In this document: positions 26,285 through 35,002 of the stretch, in pieces
Layout: every line of letters starts with the position of its first letter
How positions within the stretch are numbered: position 1 is the first letter of the stretch
Assembly: GCA_963760435.1 (NCBI GenBank)
Contig: CAVXDE010000043.1
Location: 62,001 to 126,000, forward strand
Reading direction: 5' to 3'
DNA from: JAFAXD01 sp963760435
GTDB lineage: Bacteria > Pseudomonadota > Alphaproteobacteria > Rhizobiales > Xanthobacteraceae
DNA: 64,000 bases
Translations under genes and position numbers: made by a program
The notes under the pieces: generated by a model
The model's database searches: none
Told to the model about the DNA's origin: nothing
What the model saw: only the letters and a program-made list of their open reading frames with translations

Positions 26285-27499
26285 TCCTTCGGCAGCTCGC
26301 CGGTGTAGTCCTGTCTCGTAGAACTGCGGGCGCATGCGGTTCTCGGCCCCGTTCGTCTTCAGCATGCGCACGTATTCCTTGGCGATGTATCGGTCCTCCA
26401 TCCAGTACGGGATGGCGGTGCCGCCTTCGGTGATGTCCATCGCCGTGTAATCGGTGTGCTGCTCGCCGGGAGGCCCGGGCTCACGGCCGGGCGAATTCGG
26501 TCCGAACCAGGCGGTCAGACGCAACGGGTCCTGCGAGACGCCAAAATGCTGATGGAACCAGCGCGCGCCGCCGGGAGCTGCTGACACCATGCCGACCGGC
26601 TCGTAATCGACGCGTTTGATCAGGTGCTCCTTGCCGTCCTGCCAGGGCGTCGTCCCGGCCTGCTCCGGCCAGGTGTAGGTGTAGCCCTTGCCCTTGAGGC
26701 AGATCAGCACCGCCGCTGACGTGTGTGCGTGCGCCTTGGAATAGCGGCCATTCTCGTGCTGGGCGATCCACAGATAGAACGTGTTGCCGGTCATGAACGG
26801 CTCGACCCGGCGATAGCCCGGGGAGCGGCGGTTATCGAGCGGCAGGTCGCAATTGGCGATGTCGGGGATGAAGTTGGTGCGGCGCATGGCGAGGCCCCGC
26901 ACCGGGTCGGGCTCGATATCGTCATTGTATTTGTAGAAGTCGTCGGCACCGGAGAAGCGATCGCGGAACTGGTACGGGCAATCGAAGATCGCGCCGACAT
27001 TGTTGATCAGGTTGATCAGGTTCGGCGCCGTCGTGCCGCAAAGGAGCAGCGCCGGCGCGGAACTCGCATTGACGATGCGGTGATGCGCATTGACCGGAAT
27101 GGAGAACAGCGAGCCGCGCTGCCACTCGAACTGATGCCGCTTAGAGTCGCCGTCGAGCCACACTTCGGTCGAGCCGCGCCCCTCGACCACGTAGATGATC
27201 TCCTCATAGAGATGCTTCTCGGCGTTGAGCGCGCCCGCACCCGGCACCTCGACGACATAGCAGCCCCATTTGCCTTCAGTGCCGTAGAGCTGGATGTAGG
27301 TGCCACGTCCGCCGAGCCGGTGCCACGGCGCGAGCGGCAGGTCTTGCACCCGGCGCACCCCGATGTCGCGAAAGATCGGAATGCCTTCGGATTCCATGAA
27401 CAAATCGTACGGAGTCTTCGGGCGGCCGAATTTGCCGAAACCCGCACGCCGGCCGGCCGTCGGCTCGTGCCAGTGAGTTTGACCCGGAATATCGTGCAT
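26281..27499 (-). CDS. Bicupin-domain protein A (3' frameshift)
   Basis: About 405 residues once a single extra base near 26309-26317 is removed (ending DYTGELPKE). Two cupin barrels are visible. The first has HLYEEIIYVVEGRGSTEVW and SLFSIPVNAHHRIVN; the second has the metal-type pattern KAHAHTSAAVLICLKGKG with a later RWFHQHFG. It is clearly paralogous to bicupin B at 29819 (shared EE..Y/M-VV.GRGST, FEW..G.LF.IP, RFSG..D). Such bicupins can be metal-dependent dioxygenases. It lies in the operon Rieske oxygenase - unknown - bicupin A - EutA - TetR. Confidence 0.8.
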
Positions 27500-27507
27500 G
27501 GCCGAAC

Positions 27508-28020
27508 CTATGCTCGCAGAGCAATCAGCATATCTTCGATGTAGTCCTCGTCGCCGCCGGCGACCAGCATGATGGAATGCGGCCGCAGCTGTCCGAGCGT
27601 CTTCGACAGCTGTTCGTCGGTGGCTGCCGCGGTTCCTAACACGAGCCCAGTCGTCATCACGCGATGCGCGTTGCACGCCTCGCCGATCAGCGACCCTACC
27701 TTGGCGTCCTGGCCCGCGGTCGCGATCATGACGATCAGGTCCGCGCTCGCGATCTCGTCGAGCAGGTTCTTGGTGCGGCCGGCGAGATCGCTCAGCCAAC
27801 CGGCCATTGAGAAGGTCTCGCCCCGCGCCGGCGCAGCCGCAAATGCCGACGCGGTGAGAAAGCTCGCGCGGCTCCACGGCAACGCGGCGAGCCGCTTCAC
27901 CACCGGCTCGCTCGCGGCATCGAGCGCGATCACCTTGACGGTGCGCGGTTGCGAATTCGGCGCCTCGACCCGGTAGCGCGCCTCGGCGCGCGTCGTCATG
28001 CGGGCGCTTTCGCTCTGCAT
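27508..28020 (-). CDS. Unknown protein of the Rieske/cupin/EutA cluster
   Basis: 170 residues from the ATG at 28020, or 163 from 27999; neither has a strong ribosome binding site. I do not recognise the family. The pattern suggests an alpha/beta nucleotide-binding fold: strand VKVIALDA, then ADLIVMIATAGQDAKVG, then HSIMLVAGGDED. No cobalamin-binding DxHxxG motif is present. It sits five bases or so after the Rieske oxygenase gene and eight before bicupin A, so it is co-transcribed with them. Confidence 0.7.
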   Translation of the reverse strand: MQSESARMTTRAEARYRVEAPNSQPRTVKVIALDAASEPVVKRLAALPWSRASFLTASAFAAAPARGETFSMAGWLSDLAGRTKNLLDEIASADLIVMIATAGQDAKVGSLIGEACNAHRVMTTGLVLGTAAATDEQLSKTLGQLRPHSIMLVAGGDEDYIEDMLIALRA

Positions 28021-28024
28021 CAGG

Positions 28025-29311
28025 TCACACCGAAACGTGCGCCACGTCGGGCTGCACCGTGAGGGCCTGCTTGGCCGCATCCTTGAACGGCTGATCTGGC
28101 GGCAGCACCATCGCGGCCGAGCGCACGCGTTGATGCGCCGGATCGACCCCGGGTGGGGTGGTCCCCTTGTCGACCAGCGCCTTGGCGGCGCGCAGCAACC
28201 GATGCCGCGCCATGATGATGCCGTTGTCGGTCGAGACCAGGTTCTCCTTGGCGCGGTCGACGATCGGCCCCATGCTCTCCTGCAACGAGGCATCCTGCAT
28301 GGCGATGCCTTCGACGCCGCTAAAGGTCTTGCCGGCCTTCTGGGCGGCGCGATCAATCAGGTAATCGTTGTCCTTGTTGGCGGTCGGGCGGAACGTGCCC
28401 GGCACGTACTGGACATGGATGCCCTTGCCGTCCTGCATGGCCTGGCGCTGCTCGGCGCTCAGCGGCTTGGTGGCGCGGTAATCGAAGCTCCAGGCCCAGC
28501 AGTTGTCATCGTCGATTGGGATCCAGAAGTGGCCGTGCACCGGATGGTCGCCGCGCGGCGGAATCATGGTGAAGGCCGGCATCACCCACTGGGTGATGCG
28601 CCAATAATAGTTGCCGTTCTCGGCGTTGCGTCGGGCGCCGACCAGGAGCCCGCCCGCGCTCTCCACCACTTCGAAATGCGGCTTCGCATCGGAGAGATTG
28701 TACTGGTTGCCCTTCGAGCCCTTGAACAGCGGATCCCGGTTGAGCTCGCCGCGGTGCAGGAACGAGACGTGGCTCGAATCGATCCCGCCTTCCATCGCCT
28801 GCAGCCAGTTGCATTCCTGTAGCCGCTTGGAGACGAACCGGTGCTCCGGCGGCACCATGGCGAATTCCCACTCCGGCAGTGGCGGCTGCTTTTCCGGCGG
28901 TCCCATGTAGGCCCACAGGATGCCGCCGCGCTCGACCAGCGGATAGGACTTGAGCTTGATCTTGCGGCAGAAGCCGCTCTCCTCGGGCTCGGAGGGAACG
29001 TCGATGCATTGGCCGGTGACGTCGTACTTCCAGCCGTGATAGGGGCAGCGCAGCCCGGATTCCTCGTTGCGGCCGAACCAGAGCGAGACGCCGCGGTGCG
29101 CGCAGAATTCATCGATCAGGCCGTAGCGTCCGCCGGTATCGCGAAACGCCAGCAAACGCTCCGACAGGAGTTTGACCCGCACCGGCGGGCACTCGTTTTC
29201 CGGCAGCTCCTCGGCCAGCAGCGCCGGCAGCCAGTAGCAGCGGTACATCTGCCCCATCGGGGTGCCGGGTCCGGTCTGGGTGAGGAGGTCGTTCTGTTCT
29301 TTGCGCAGCAT
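28025..29311 (-). CDS. Rieske non-heme iron oxygenase, alpha subunit
   Basis: Terminal oxygenase of the phthalate 4,5-dioxygenase / vanillate demethylase group, 428 residues. The Rieske [2Fe-2S] ligands are C70 and H72 (CAHRG) and C89 and H92 (CPYHGW). The mononuclear iron site is D178, H181 and H186 in EGGIDSSHVSFLH, with the carboxylate ligand further on. It would hydroxylate, demethylate or cleave an aromatic or heterocyclic compound. A Rieske ferredoxin is encoded divergently 120 bases away, but no reductase is seen in the window. Confidence 0.92.
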   Translation of the reverse strand: MLRKEQNDLLTQTGPGTPMGQMYRCYWLPALLAEELPENECPPVRVKLLSERLLAFRDTGGRYGLIDEFCAHRGVSLWFGRNEESGLRCPYHGWKYDVTGQCIDVPSEPEESGFCRKIKLKSYPLVERGGILWAYMGPPEKQPPLPEWEFAMVPPEHRFVSKRLQECNWLQAMEGGIDSSHVSFLHRGELNRDPLFKGSKGNQYNLSDAKPHFEVVESAGGLLVGARRNAENGNYYWRITQWVMPAFTMIPPRGDHPVHGHFWIPIDDDNCWAWSFDYRATKPLSAEQRQAMQDGKGIHVQYVPGTFRPTANKDNDYLIDRAAQKAGKTFSGVEGIAMQDASLQESMGPIVDRAKENLVSTDNGIIMARHRLLRAAKALVDKGTTPPGVDPAHQRVRSAAMVLPPDQPFKDAAKQALTVQPDVAHVSV

Positions 29312-29350
29312 GTTGCGGGTCCGTGACGTCAGCTCGGTAAGAGCATTGTG

Positions 29351-29366
29351 CGGATTGAGAAATCCG
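29351..29366. promoter_or_regulatory. Palindrome in the divergent Rieske promoter region
   Basis: CGGATT-GAGA-AATCCG is a perfect inverted repeat with 6-base arms in the 120-base gap between the oxygenase (start 29311, minus) and the ferredoxin (start 29432, plus). Its position suits an operator for both transcripts. The TetR encoded at the end of the left operon is the likely ligand. Confidence 0.5.
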
Positions 29367-29431
29367 TCCGGATATGGTCAGAAGCTAGCCCCGCGCTCCG
29401 TTTGCGTCAAACACCCGAGCCTTGCACAAAC

Positions 29432-29743
29432 ATGACCTCATCCATCGAACTTTGCAGCGCTGACGATGTTCCCGAAGGCTCCGCCCTGCGGGTCGAGGCG
29501 GGCGCACTGACGCTTGCGGTCTTTAACGTCGAGGGCGCGTTCTATGTCACCGACGATGCCTGCACCCATGGCCCCGGATCGTTATCCGAGGGCTATATCG
29601 AGGGCGACGTGGTCGAGTGCAATTTTCACAACGGCCAGTTCAATATCCGGACCGGGGAGGTGGTGTCGCCGCCCTGCATGATCCCGATCAAGACCTATCC
29701 GGCGCGGGTCGAAAGCGGCAAAGTGGTGATCGACGTGGAATAG
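29432..29743 (+). CDS. Rieske-type [2Fe-2S] ferredoxin
   Basis: 103 residues from the ATG at 29432; a longer frame from 29348 would cover the promoter region. The cluster ligands are C44 and H46 in ACTHGPGSL and C63 and H66 in CNFHNGQF, the ferredoxin version of the motif. It should pass electrons to the divergent Rieske oxygenase. It heads a short operon with bicupin B. Confidence 0.9.
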   Translation: MTSSIELCSADDVPEGSALRVEAGALTLAVFNVEGAFYVTDDACTHGPGSLSEGYIEGDVVECNFHNGQFNIRTGEVVSPPCMIPIKTYPARVESGKVVIDVE

Positions 29744-29791
29744 AGCATGATCCCGAAAAGTGGATACCGGTTTTCGGAAAAGATCATGCTC
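29743..29791. repeat. Rhizobial GAGCATGATC palindromic repeat
   Basis: GAGCATGATC at 29743-29752 pairs with GATCATGCTC at 29782-29791; the middle CCGAAAAGTGG...CCGGTTTTCGG also pairs, so almost the whole 49 bases fold into a hairpin. This element is very common between genes in Bradyrhizobium and related genera. It sits between the ferredoxin stop and the bicupin B start. Confidence 0.8.
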
Positions 29792-29818
29792 AAACAATAA
29801 ATTAATGGGAGACGCGCC

Positions 29819-30944
29819 ATGGCGCAAACGGCAATCGTTTCGGAGGAACTCGCCAAGAAGTTCGCGACCGAGAAAGAGACGCCTTATACCCGTTGGGTCA
29901 AATCCGAAGGGCTCGACATCATCAGCGCGCTTTATGTGCGCAACCTGCGCACGGTTGAGCTCAAGCCCTGGGCGCGCCGCGGCGGCCGCGGTGTGTTCAT
30001 CAATCACGACGCGTCTCGCACCTCGAATGATTGCTACGTGTGCGAAATTCCGCCCGGCGGGACGCTCGCGCCACAGCGCCAGCTGTTCGAGGAGATGATC
30101 ATGGTCCTCGATGGCCGCGGCTCGACCGTCGTGTGGAACGACTCCGGCGCGCGCGTCTCGTTCGAATGGAAGGCAGGCGCGCTATTCGCCATTCCGCTCA
30201 ATTGCTGGCATCAGCACTACAACGGCGCTGGCCGCGAGCCCGCGCGTTTCGTATCCGTGACCAACGCGCCGCCTGTCATCAACATGTATGAAGACATCGA
30301 TTTCGTCTTCAACTGCCAACACGATTTCAAGAACCGGTTCAGCGGCGAGCCGGATTACTTCAGCCCCAAAGGCGAGCAGAAGGGCCTGCTGCTGGAGACA
30401 AATTTTGTCGCCGATGCGGTGTCGCTGCCGTTGATCAGCGCCAAGGAGCGCGGCGCCGGCGGCGGGCACATCCGCTTCAACATGGCCAAGGGCTCGATGA
30501 ACAGCCACATCTCCCAGTTCCCGATTGGCACCTACAAGAAAGGCCACTGCCACGGGCCGGGCGCGCACGTCATCATCCTCAGCGGCGAGGGTTATTCGTT
30601 GATGTGGCCGGAGGGCGAGGAGCCGCGCCGCTATGATTGGGAAGTCGGCACGCTGATCGTGCCGCCCAATCGCTGGTTCCATCAGCACTTCAACATCGGC
30701 ACCACGCCGGCGCGCTATCTCGCCTTCAAGCACGAGGCGGTGGCGATCCGCAATCCGCAGGGCGTGCCCAAGGCCTGGATCAGCCGGCGCGTCGGCGGCG
30801 ACCAGATCGACTACGCGGACGAGTTCAACGGTTGTGCGCAATACCTTCACCGATGAGTTGACGCGCCGCGGGATCGCCTCGCGCATGGATGCGATCTATC
30901 AGGCCGAGCTCGCCGACCTGCCGCCGCTCGCCAAGGTGGGGTGA
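29819..30944 (+). CDS. Bicupin-domain protein B (3' frameshift)
   Basis: The literal frame is 345 residues and ends at 30856 with NGCAQYLHR. A one-base shift near 30826-30840 continues as RNTFTDELTRRGIASRMDAI to a stop at 30942-30944, a more natural end, so I extend the gene there (about 374 residues). Two cupin barrels are seen. The first (QLFEEMIMVLDGRGSTVVW, ALFAIPLNCWHQHYN) lacks the usual first His pair; the second has KGHCHGPGAHVIILSGEG and RWFHQHFNIG, a credible metal site. It is a paralogue of bicupin A. ATG at 29819 follows GGGAG. Confidence 0.82.
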
Positions 30945-30967
30945 TCGTTGCAACTGCTCCAATCTTT

Positions 30968-31537
30968 ATGAAGCCAGTTTCTCACAAGTCTTTTCCAAAT
31001 TCGCAGGCACTTGGCGAGTGGATGGCTCACAATCACGCCAGCGAAAAGGAGCTTTGGGTTAGAATTTATAAATCTGCTTCAGGCAAGCCCTCAGTGACCT
31101 GGGCCGATTGTGTTGTCGAAGCAATCCGCTACGGGTGGATCGATGGCCAGAAGAAATCCCTGGACGACAGCTCATTTTTGCAGCGGTTATCGCCACGCAA
31201 GCCCGGATCCAACTGGTCCAGCAAGAACCGCGAATATGCTAAGAAGCTGATTCAAGAGGGGCGCATGGCCCCGGCGGGACTGGCGCATGTTGAAGCGGCC
31301 AAAAACGATGGGCGCTGGGAGAAGGCTTATGCCGGCTCGGCAGATATGGAAATTCCCGAAGATTTCCTGACGGCTTTGAACAAGCTTCCAAGGGCAAAGA
31401 AATTCTTTGCCACCCTGAACAGGCAAAATCTGTTCTCGATTTATTACCGGCTTCACTCTGCCAAAAGGCCGGAAACGCGGGCAAAACGCATGGCCCAAAT
31501 CCTGTCGATGCTGGAGAAAGAGACAAAGCTGCGCTGA
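30968..31537 (+). CDS. YdeI/OmpD-associated-family protein
   Basis: 189 residues from the ATG at 30968 (the frame opens at 30941). The family pattern is clear: ELWVRIYKSASGKPSVTWADCVVEA as a YdeI core, GWIDGQKKSLDD, then RLSPRKPGSNWSSKNREYAKKLI and a C-terminal ALNKLPRAKKFF..L. Members are linked to bacteriocin tolerance or resistance, with no clear mechanism. The codons are more A/T-ending than the neighbours', hinting at recent acquisition. Confidence 0.85.
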   Translation: MKPVSHKSFPNSQALGEWMAHNHASEKELWVRIYKSASGKPSVTWADCVVEAIRYGWIDGQKKSLDDSSFLQRLSPRKPGSNWSSKNREYAKKLIQEGRMAPAGLAHVEAAKNDGRWEKAYAGSADMEIPEDFLTALNKLPRAKKFFATLNRQNLFSIYYRLHSAKRPETRAKRMAQILSMLEKETKLR

Positions 31538-31567
31538 ACCGTTACGCTGACGATCCGCTGGGGAAGC

Positions 31568-32754
31568 TCACTTCGCGAAGGCGAATCCGTCGTAGAGCCA
31601 GGCAAGGCACTGGAACGTGTCTGCCTCTTGCCGCTCGCCCATCATCTGGAAATAGACCTCGCGGTTGATTCCCTCCGCGTGATAGACCTCCCAGATGTAG
31701 CGCGACTCCAGGGTCACGCGTGCTGTGCGGACGGAGCGGAGTTGTCTCGAAGCGGCGGAAGGCCGCCTCGTGGCTACCCATGTTCTCCGCGAGGCAGTCG
31801 GCGAGACACAGTCCATCCTCGATCGCCATGCAGGCGCCTTGGGCAAGCGACTGCAGCGTCGGATGTGCCGCATCACCGAGCAACACCACCCGGCCCTGGT
31901 GCCAATGCCGGACCGGATCGCGATCGCCGATTGCCTGGCGCCGCTTGAGGTCCAGCATCCCGATCAGCGACTTTCACGGTCGGATGCGCATTGCGATAGA
32001 CTTGCTCCAGCTCGGCCCGGTAAGCGGCACTATCACCGCGTTCGGAATTTGCTGTGCGGCGGAACACGGCAACGATGTTGAACAACGTGCCGTGGCGCAG
32101 CGGGTAATGCACGATGTGGAAGCCGGGGCCCGCCCAGAGCGCGACGATGTCGGTTTGAACGCCCGCCGGCACCTCCTCGATCGGGACGATGGTGCGGAAC
32201 CCCATATAGCCATTGGGGAGCGGCTCGCCGTCGTCCAGCAACTGCGCGCGCGTGCGCGAGCGGATGCCATCGGCGCCGATCAGCAACGTGCCCTCGAAGC
32301 TGCGGCCGTCTTCGGTCTTCACCGAGACCCGGTCACCGTGGTCGACGAACCCGCTGACCATGGCGTCCGCTTCCAGGGTGACGCGCGGATCGCGCCGGCA
32401 GGCCTCGAGCAGAACGTTGTGCAGATCCACCCGGTGCACGATGATGTACGGGTATTTGAAGCGGTCGCGCAGGGACGCCCCCGTGGGGACCCGCGTGACT
32501 TCCTTGCCATTGAGCGCGTCGAACATCAGCAGGGCCGATGGGGCATCCGACGTCGCGAGCACCTCGTCGCGCAAGCCGATCCGGTCGAACACGTGAAACA
32601 CGTTTGGCCCGAACTGGATGCCATAGCCGATGGCGCCGAAGGATGGCGCCCCTTCCAGCACATGCACCTGCTGGCCATCGCGCGCTAGCGCGAGTGCGGC
32701 CGTCAGGCCCCCGAACCCGCCGCCAACAACCAGGATCGGCAAATTGGAACTCAT
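31568..32754 (-). pseudogene. FAD-dependent aromatic monooxygenase (salicylate/3-hydroxybenzoate hydroxylase type), two frameshifts
   Basis: Starts with MSSNLPILVVGGGFGGLTAALAL (FAD-binding GxGxxG) at 32754. It continues through the DG motif LIGADGIRSRTRAQL to about 31980. It then shifts by one base to frame LIGMLDLKRRQAI, which holds the GD motif GRVVLLGDAAHPTLQSLAQGA. It shifts again near 31726-31745 to RTARVTLESRYIWEVYHAEG and ends at 31568. Joined, the length (about 395 residues) is normal for the family. Both changes are one extra base in the reading direction. It is either a pseudogene or a victim of the base errors seen elsewhere. Confidence 0.88.
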
Positions 32755-32913
32755 GGCGTTGTCATCCCTTCGGTCCGTTTCGTGCGGGGTAGCATTCAAC
32801 CCCGGAGCGCGTGTATTGTAGGCTGAACCGCCGCTACAGGAACATGATGTAGCGAGAACGGGCAGCAAACGAAACGCCGGAGTCGCAACGGCTTAATGAG
32901 GAGGAACGCCCCC

Positions 32914-34002
32914 ATGCAGCGTCGTCAATTCTTGAAGGTTGCCGGAGCCGGAGTGGCCGCGTCGACCGTGGCCGCGCCCGCCATCGCGCAATCGATGCCG
33001 GAGGTCAAGTGGCGCCTGACGGCGAGTTGGCCGAAGTCGCTCGACACGCTCTATGGCACTTGCGAAGGCTTCGCCAAGTACGTCGCTGAAGCCACCGACA
33101 ACAAGTTTCAGGTTCAGGTCTTCGCCGCGGGCGAGATCGTTCCCGGCCTGCAGGTCCTCGATGCCGTGGAGAACGGCACCGTCGAGGCCTGCCACACCGC
33201 CACTTACTACTTCATCGGCAAGGACCCGACCTGGGCGCTGTTCTGCGCGGTTCCGTTCGGCCTCAACACGCGCCAGCAGAACGCATGGTTCTACGACGGC
33301 GACGGCATGAAGCTGATGACCGACTTCAGTAAGAAATTCAACGCCTATCCGCTGGTCGGCGGCAATACCGGCGCACAGATGGGCGGCTGGTTCCGCAAGG
33401 AGATCAAGACCGTCGATGATCTCAAAGGCCTCAAGTTCCGTATCGGTGGCTGGGCCGGCAAGACTTTGGAGAAGCTCGGCGTCGTGCCGCAACAGCTCGC
33501 CGGTGGCGACATCTATCCGGCGCTGGAAAAAGGCACCATCGATGCCGCCGAGTGGGTCGGCCCGTATGACGACGAGAAGCTCGGCTTCTACAAGATCGCG
33601 CCGTATTACTATTATCCGGGCTGGTGGGAGGGCGGCACCGCCAACCATTTCCTGATCAACATCGAGAAATGGAACGCGCTGCCGAAAAATTATCAGGCGA
33701 TCGTCACGGCGGCCGCGGGCGCGTCCAACGTGGAGCAGACCGGACGCTACGACGCGCGCAATCCAGGCGCCTTGAAGCGACTCGTCGCCGGCGGCGCGCA
33801 GCTGCGCGCGTTCTCGCTGCCGATCATGGAGGCGTGCCTGAAGGCCTCGAACGAGGTCAACGCCGAGACGTCGGCCACGAATCCCGACTACAAGAAGGTC
33901 TGGGCCTCAATCGAATCGTTCCGCAATGACGGCTATCTGTGGTGGCAGGTCGCTGAATACGGCTACGACAGCTTCATGATCCGCAGCCGCTCGAAGGCGT
34001 AA
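32914..34002 (+). CDS. TRAP solute-binding protein, TakP-like, probably Tat-exported
   Basis: 362 residues from the ATG at 32914, which follows GAGGAGG. The signal peptide starts QRRQFLKVAG, a Tat-type motif, with cleavage at AIA-Q. The body matches the DctP family of the alpha-keto acid or lactate type: WPKSLDTLYGTCEGFAKYV, FRIGGWAGKTLEKLGVVPQQL, DAAEWVGPYDDEKLGFYK. In that branch a Ca-bound 2-oxo acid is the ligand. No TRAP permease is adjacent. Confidence 0.88.
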   Translation: MQRRQFLKVAGAGVAASTVAAPAIAQSMPEVKWRLTASWPKSLDTLYGTCEGFAKYVAEATDNKFQVQVFAAGEIVPGLQVLDAVENGTVEACHTATYYFIGKDPTWALFCAVPFGLNTRQQNAWFYDGDGMKLMTDFSKKFNAYPLVGGNTGAQMGGWFRKEIKTVDDLKGLKFRIGGWAGKTLEKLGVVPQQLAGGDIYPALEKGTIDAAEWVGPYDDEKLGFYKIAPYYYYPGWWEGGTANHFLINIEKWNALPKNYQAIVTAAAGASNVEQTGRYDARNPGALKRLVAGGAQLRAFSLPIMEACLKASNEVNAETSATNPDYKKVWASIESFRNDGYLWWQVAEYGYDSFMIRSRSKA

Positions 34003-34027
34003 AGGATATTAGCCGCCGAGGACGCAG

Positions 34028-34849
34028 GTGACCTATCAAACGATAGAGGTGCGTAAATCGACACCCCGGATCGGCGCCGAGATTCTCGGCGTCGATCTGT
34101 CAAAACCGCTGGGTAACCAGCAATTCGAGGAGGTGCACGATGCCCTCATGGATCGCCTGGTCATCTTCTTTCGCGATCAAAAGCTGACGGTCGAGCAGCA
34201 CATGGACTTCGGCCGATGCTTCGGCAAGCTGCACACGCACCCGGCCTCTCCCGACGTGGTCCCGGAGCACCCCGAGGTTCTCGTCATCAGGGCCGACGAA
34301 AACTCCAAATCAGTCCCCGGCGAGGATTGGCATTCCGACGTCTCGTGTGTTCCGGAGCCGCCGATGGGCTCCATTCTCCATCTTACGGAGGTGCCGGCCG
34401 ATGGCGGCGGCGACACTCTGTTCGCCAATATGTACTTGGCCTACGAGACACTGTCGGAGCCGATCCGCAAATTCATTGGCGGCCTGACCGCGGTTCATAA
34501 CGGCGAGAAGCGGTACCGCGGGTATTACGGCGAGGATCAGGGAAAGGTCTATCCGCGCGCCGAGCACCCGATCGTGCGGACGCATCCGGTGACCGGAAAG
34601 AAGTGCCTGTTCGTCAATCGCTTCTTCACGACGCACATCGTCGGCCTTCGCCGCGAGGAGAGCGATGCGATCCTGGAGATGCTGTATCGGCACATCGAGA
34701 CACCGGAATTCGCCATGCGTTTTCAGTGGCAGCCGAACTCGGTTGCGTTCTGGGATAACCGATGCGCCCAGCATCACGCGGTTTGGGATTACTACCCCAG
34801 CAAGCGCTACGGCCATCGCGTCACCGTTTGCGGCGACAAACCGTACTGA
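34028..34849 (+). CDS. TauD/TfdA-family Fe(II)/2-oxoglutarate dioxygenase
   Basis: Hydroxylates a substrate with 2-oxoglutarate as co-substrate; taurine, 2,4-D and sulfate esters are known substrates in the family. It has 273 residues, starting with GTG at 34028 after GAGGAC. The iron ligands are H102 and D104 (WHSD) and H249 (CAQHHAVWDY), and R264 would bind 2-oxoglutarate. It starts 26 bases after the TRAP binding protein gene, so the two may form a unit supplying and oxidising one compound. Confidence 0.9.
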   Translation: MTYQTIEVRKSTPRIGAEILGVDLSKPLGNQQFEEVHDALMDRLVIFFRDQKLTVEQHMDFGRCFGKLHTHPASPDVVPEHPEVLVIRADENSKSVPGEDWHSDVSCVPEPPMGSILHLTEVPADGGGDTLFANMYLAYETLSEPIRKFIGGLTAVHNGEKRYRGYYGEDQGKVYPRAEHPIVRTHPVTGKKCLFVNRFFTTHIVGLRREESDAILEMLYRHIETPEFAMRFQWQPNSVAFWDNRCAQHHAVWDYYPSKRYGHRVTVCGDKPY

Positions 34850-35002
34850 GGCCCGCCAAAGCATTGTGCAGCTGATGCACAATTTTCCTGCGCGGTCGCG
34901 CACGCGTCGCCTGATCTAGGCCCTACCTGCCCGCCGATTAGGCAAACGCCGCATCCATGGCATGGATATTGCGTTCGCTGACCGTCGGGAGTCAGCCGGT
35001 CG

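Noticed and set aside
24803..27877. A 1024-codon frame read as one protein
   Set aside because: The first part up to 27499 is antisense-like noise over the neighbouring gene, and the rest is better explained as two genes joined by one extra base.
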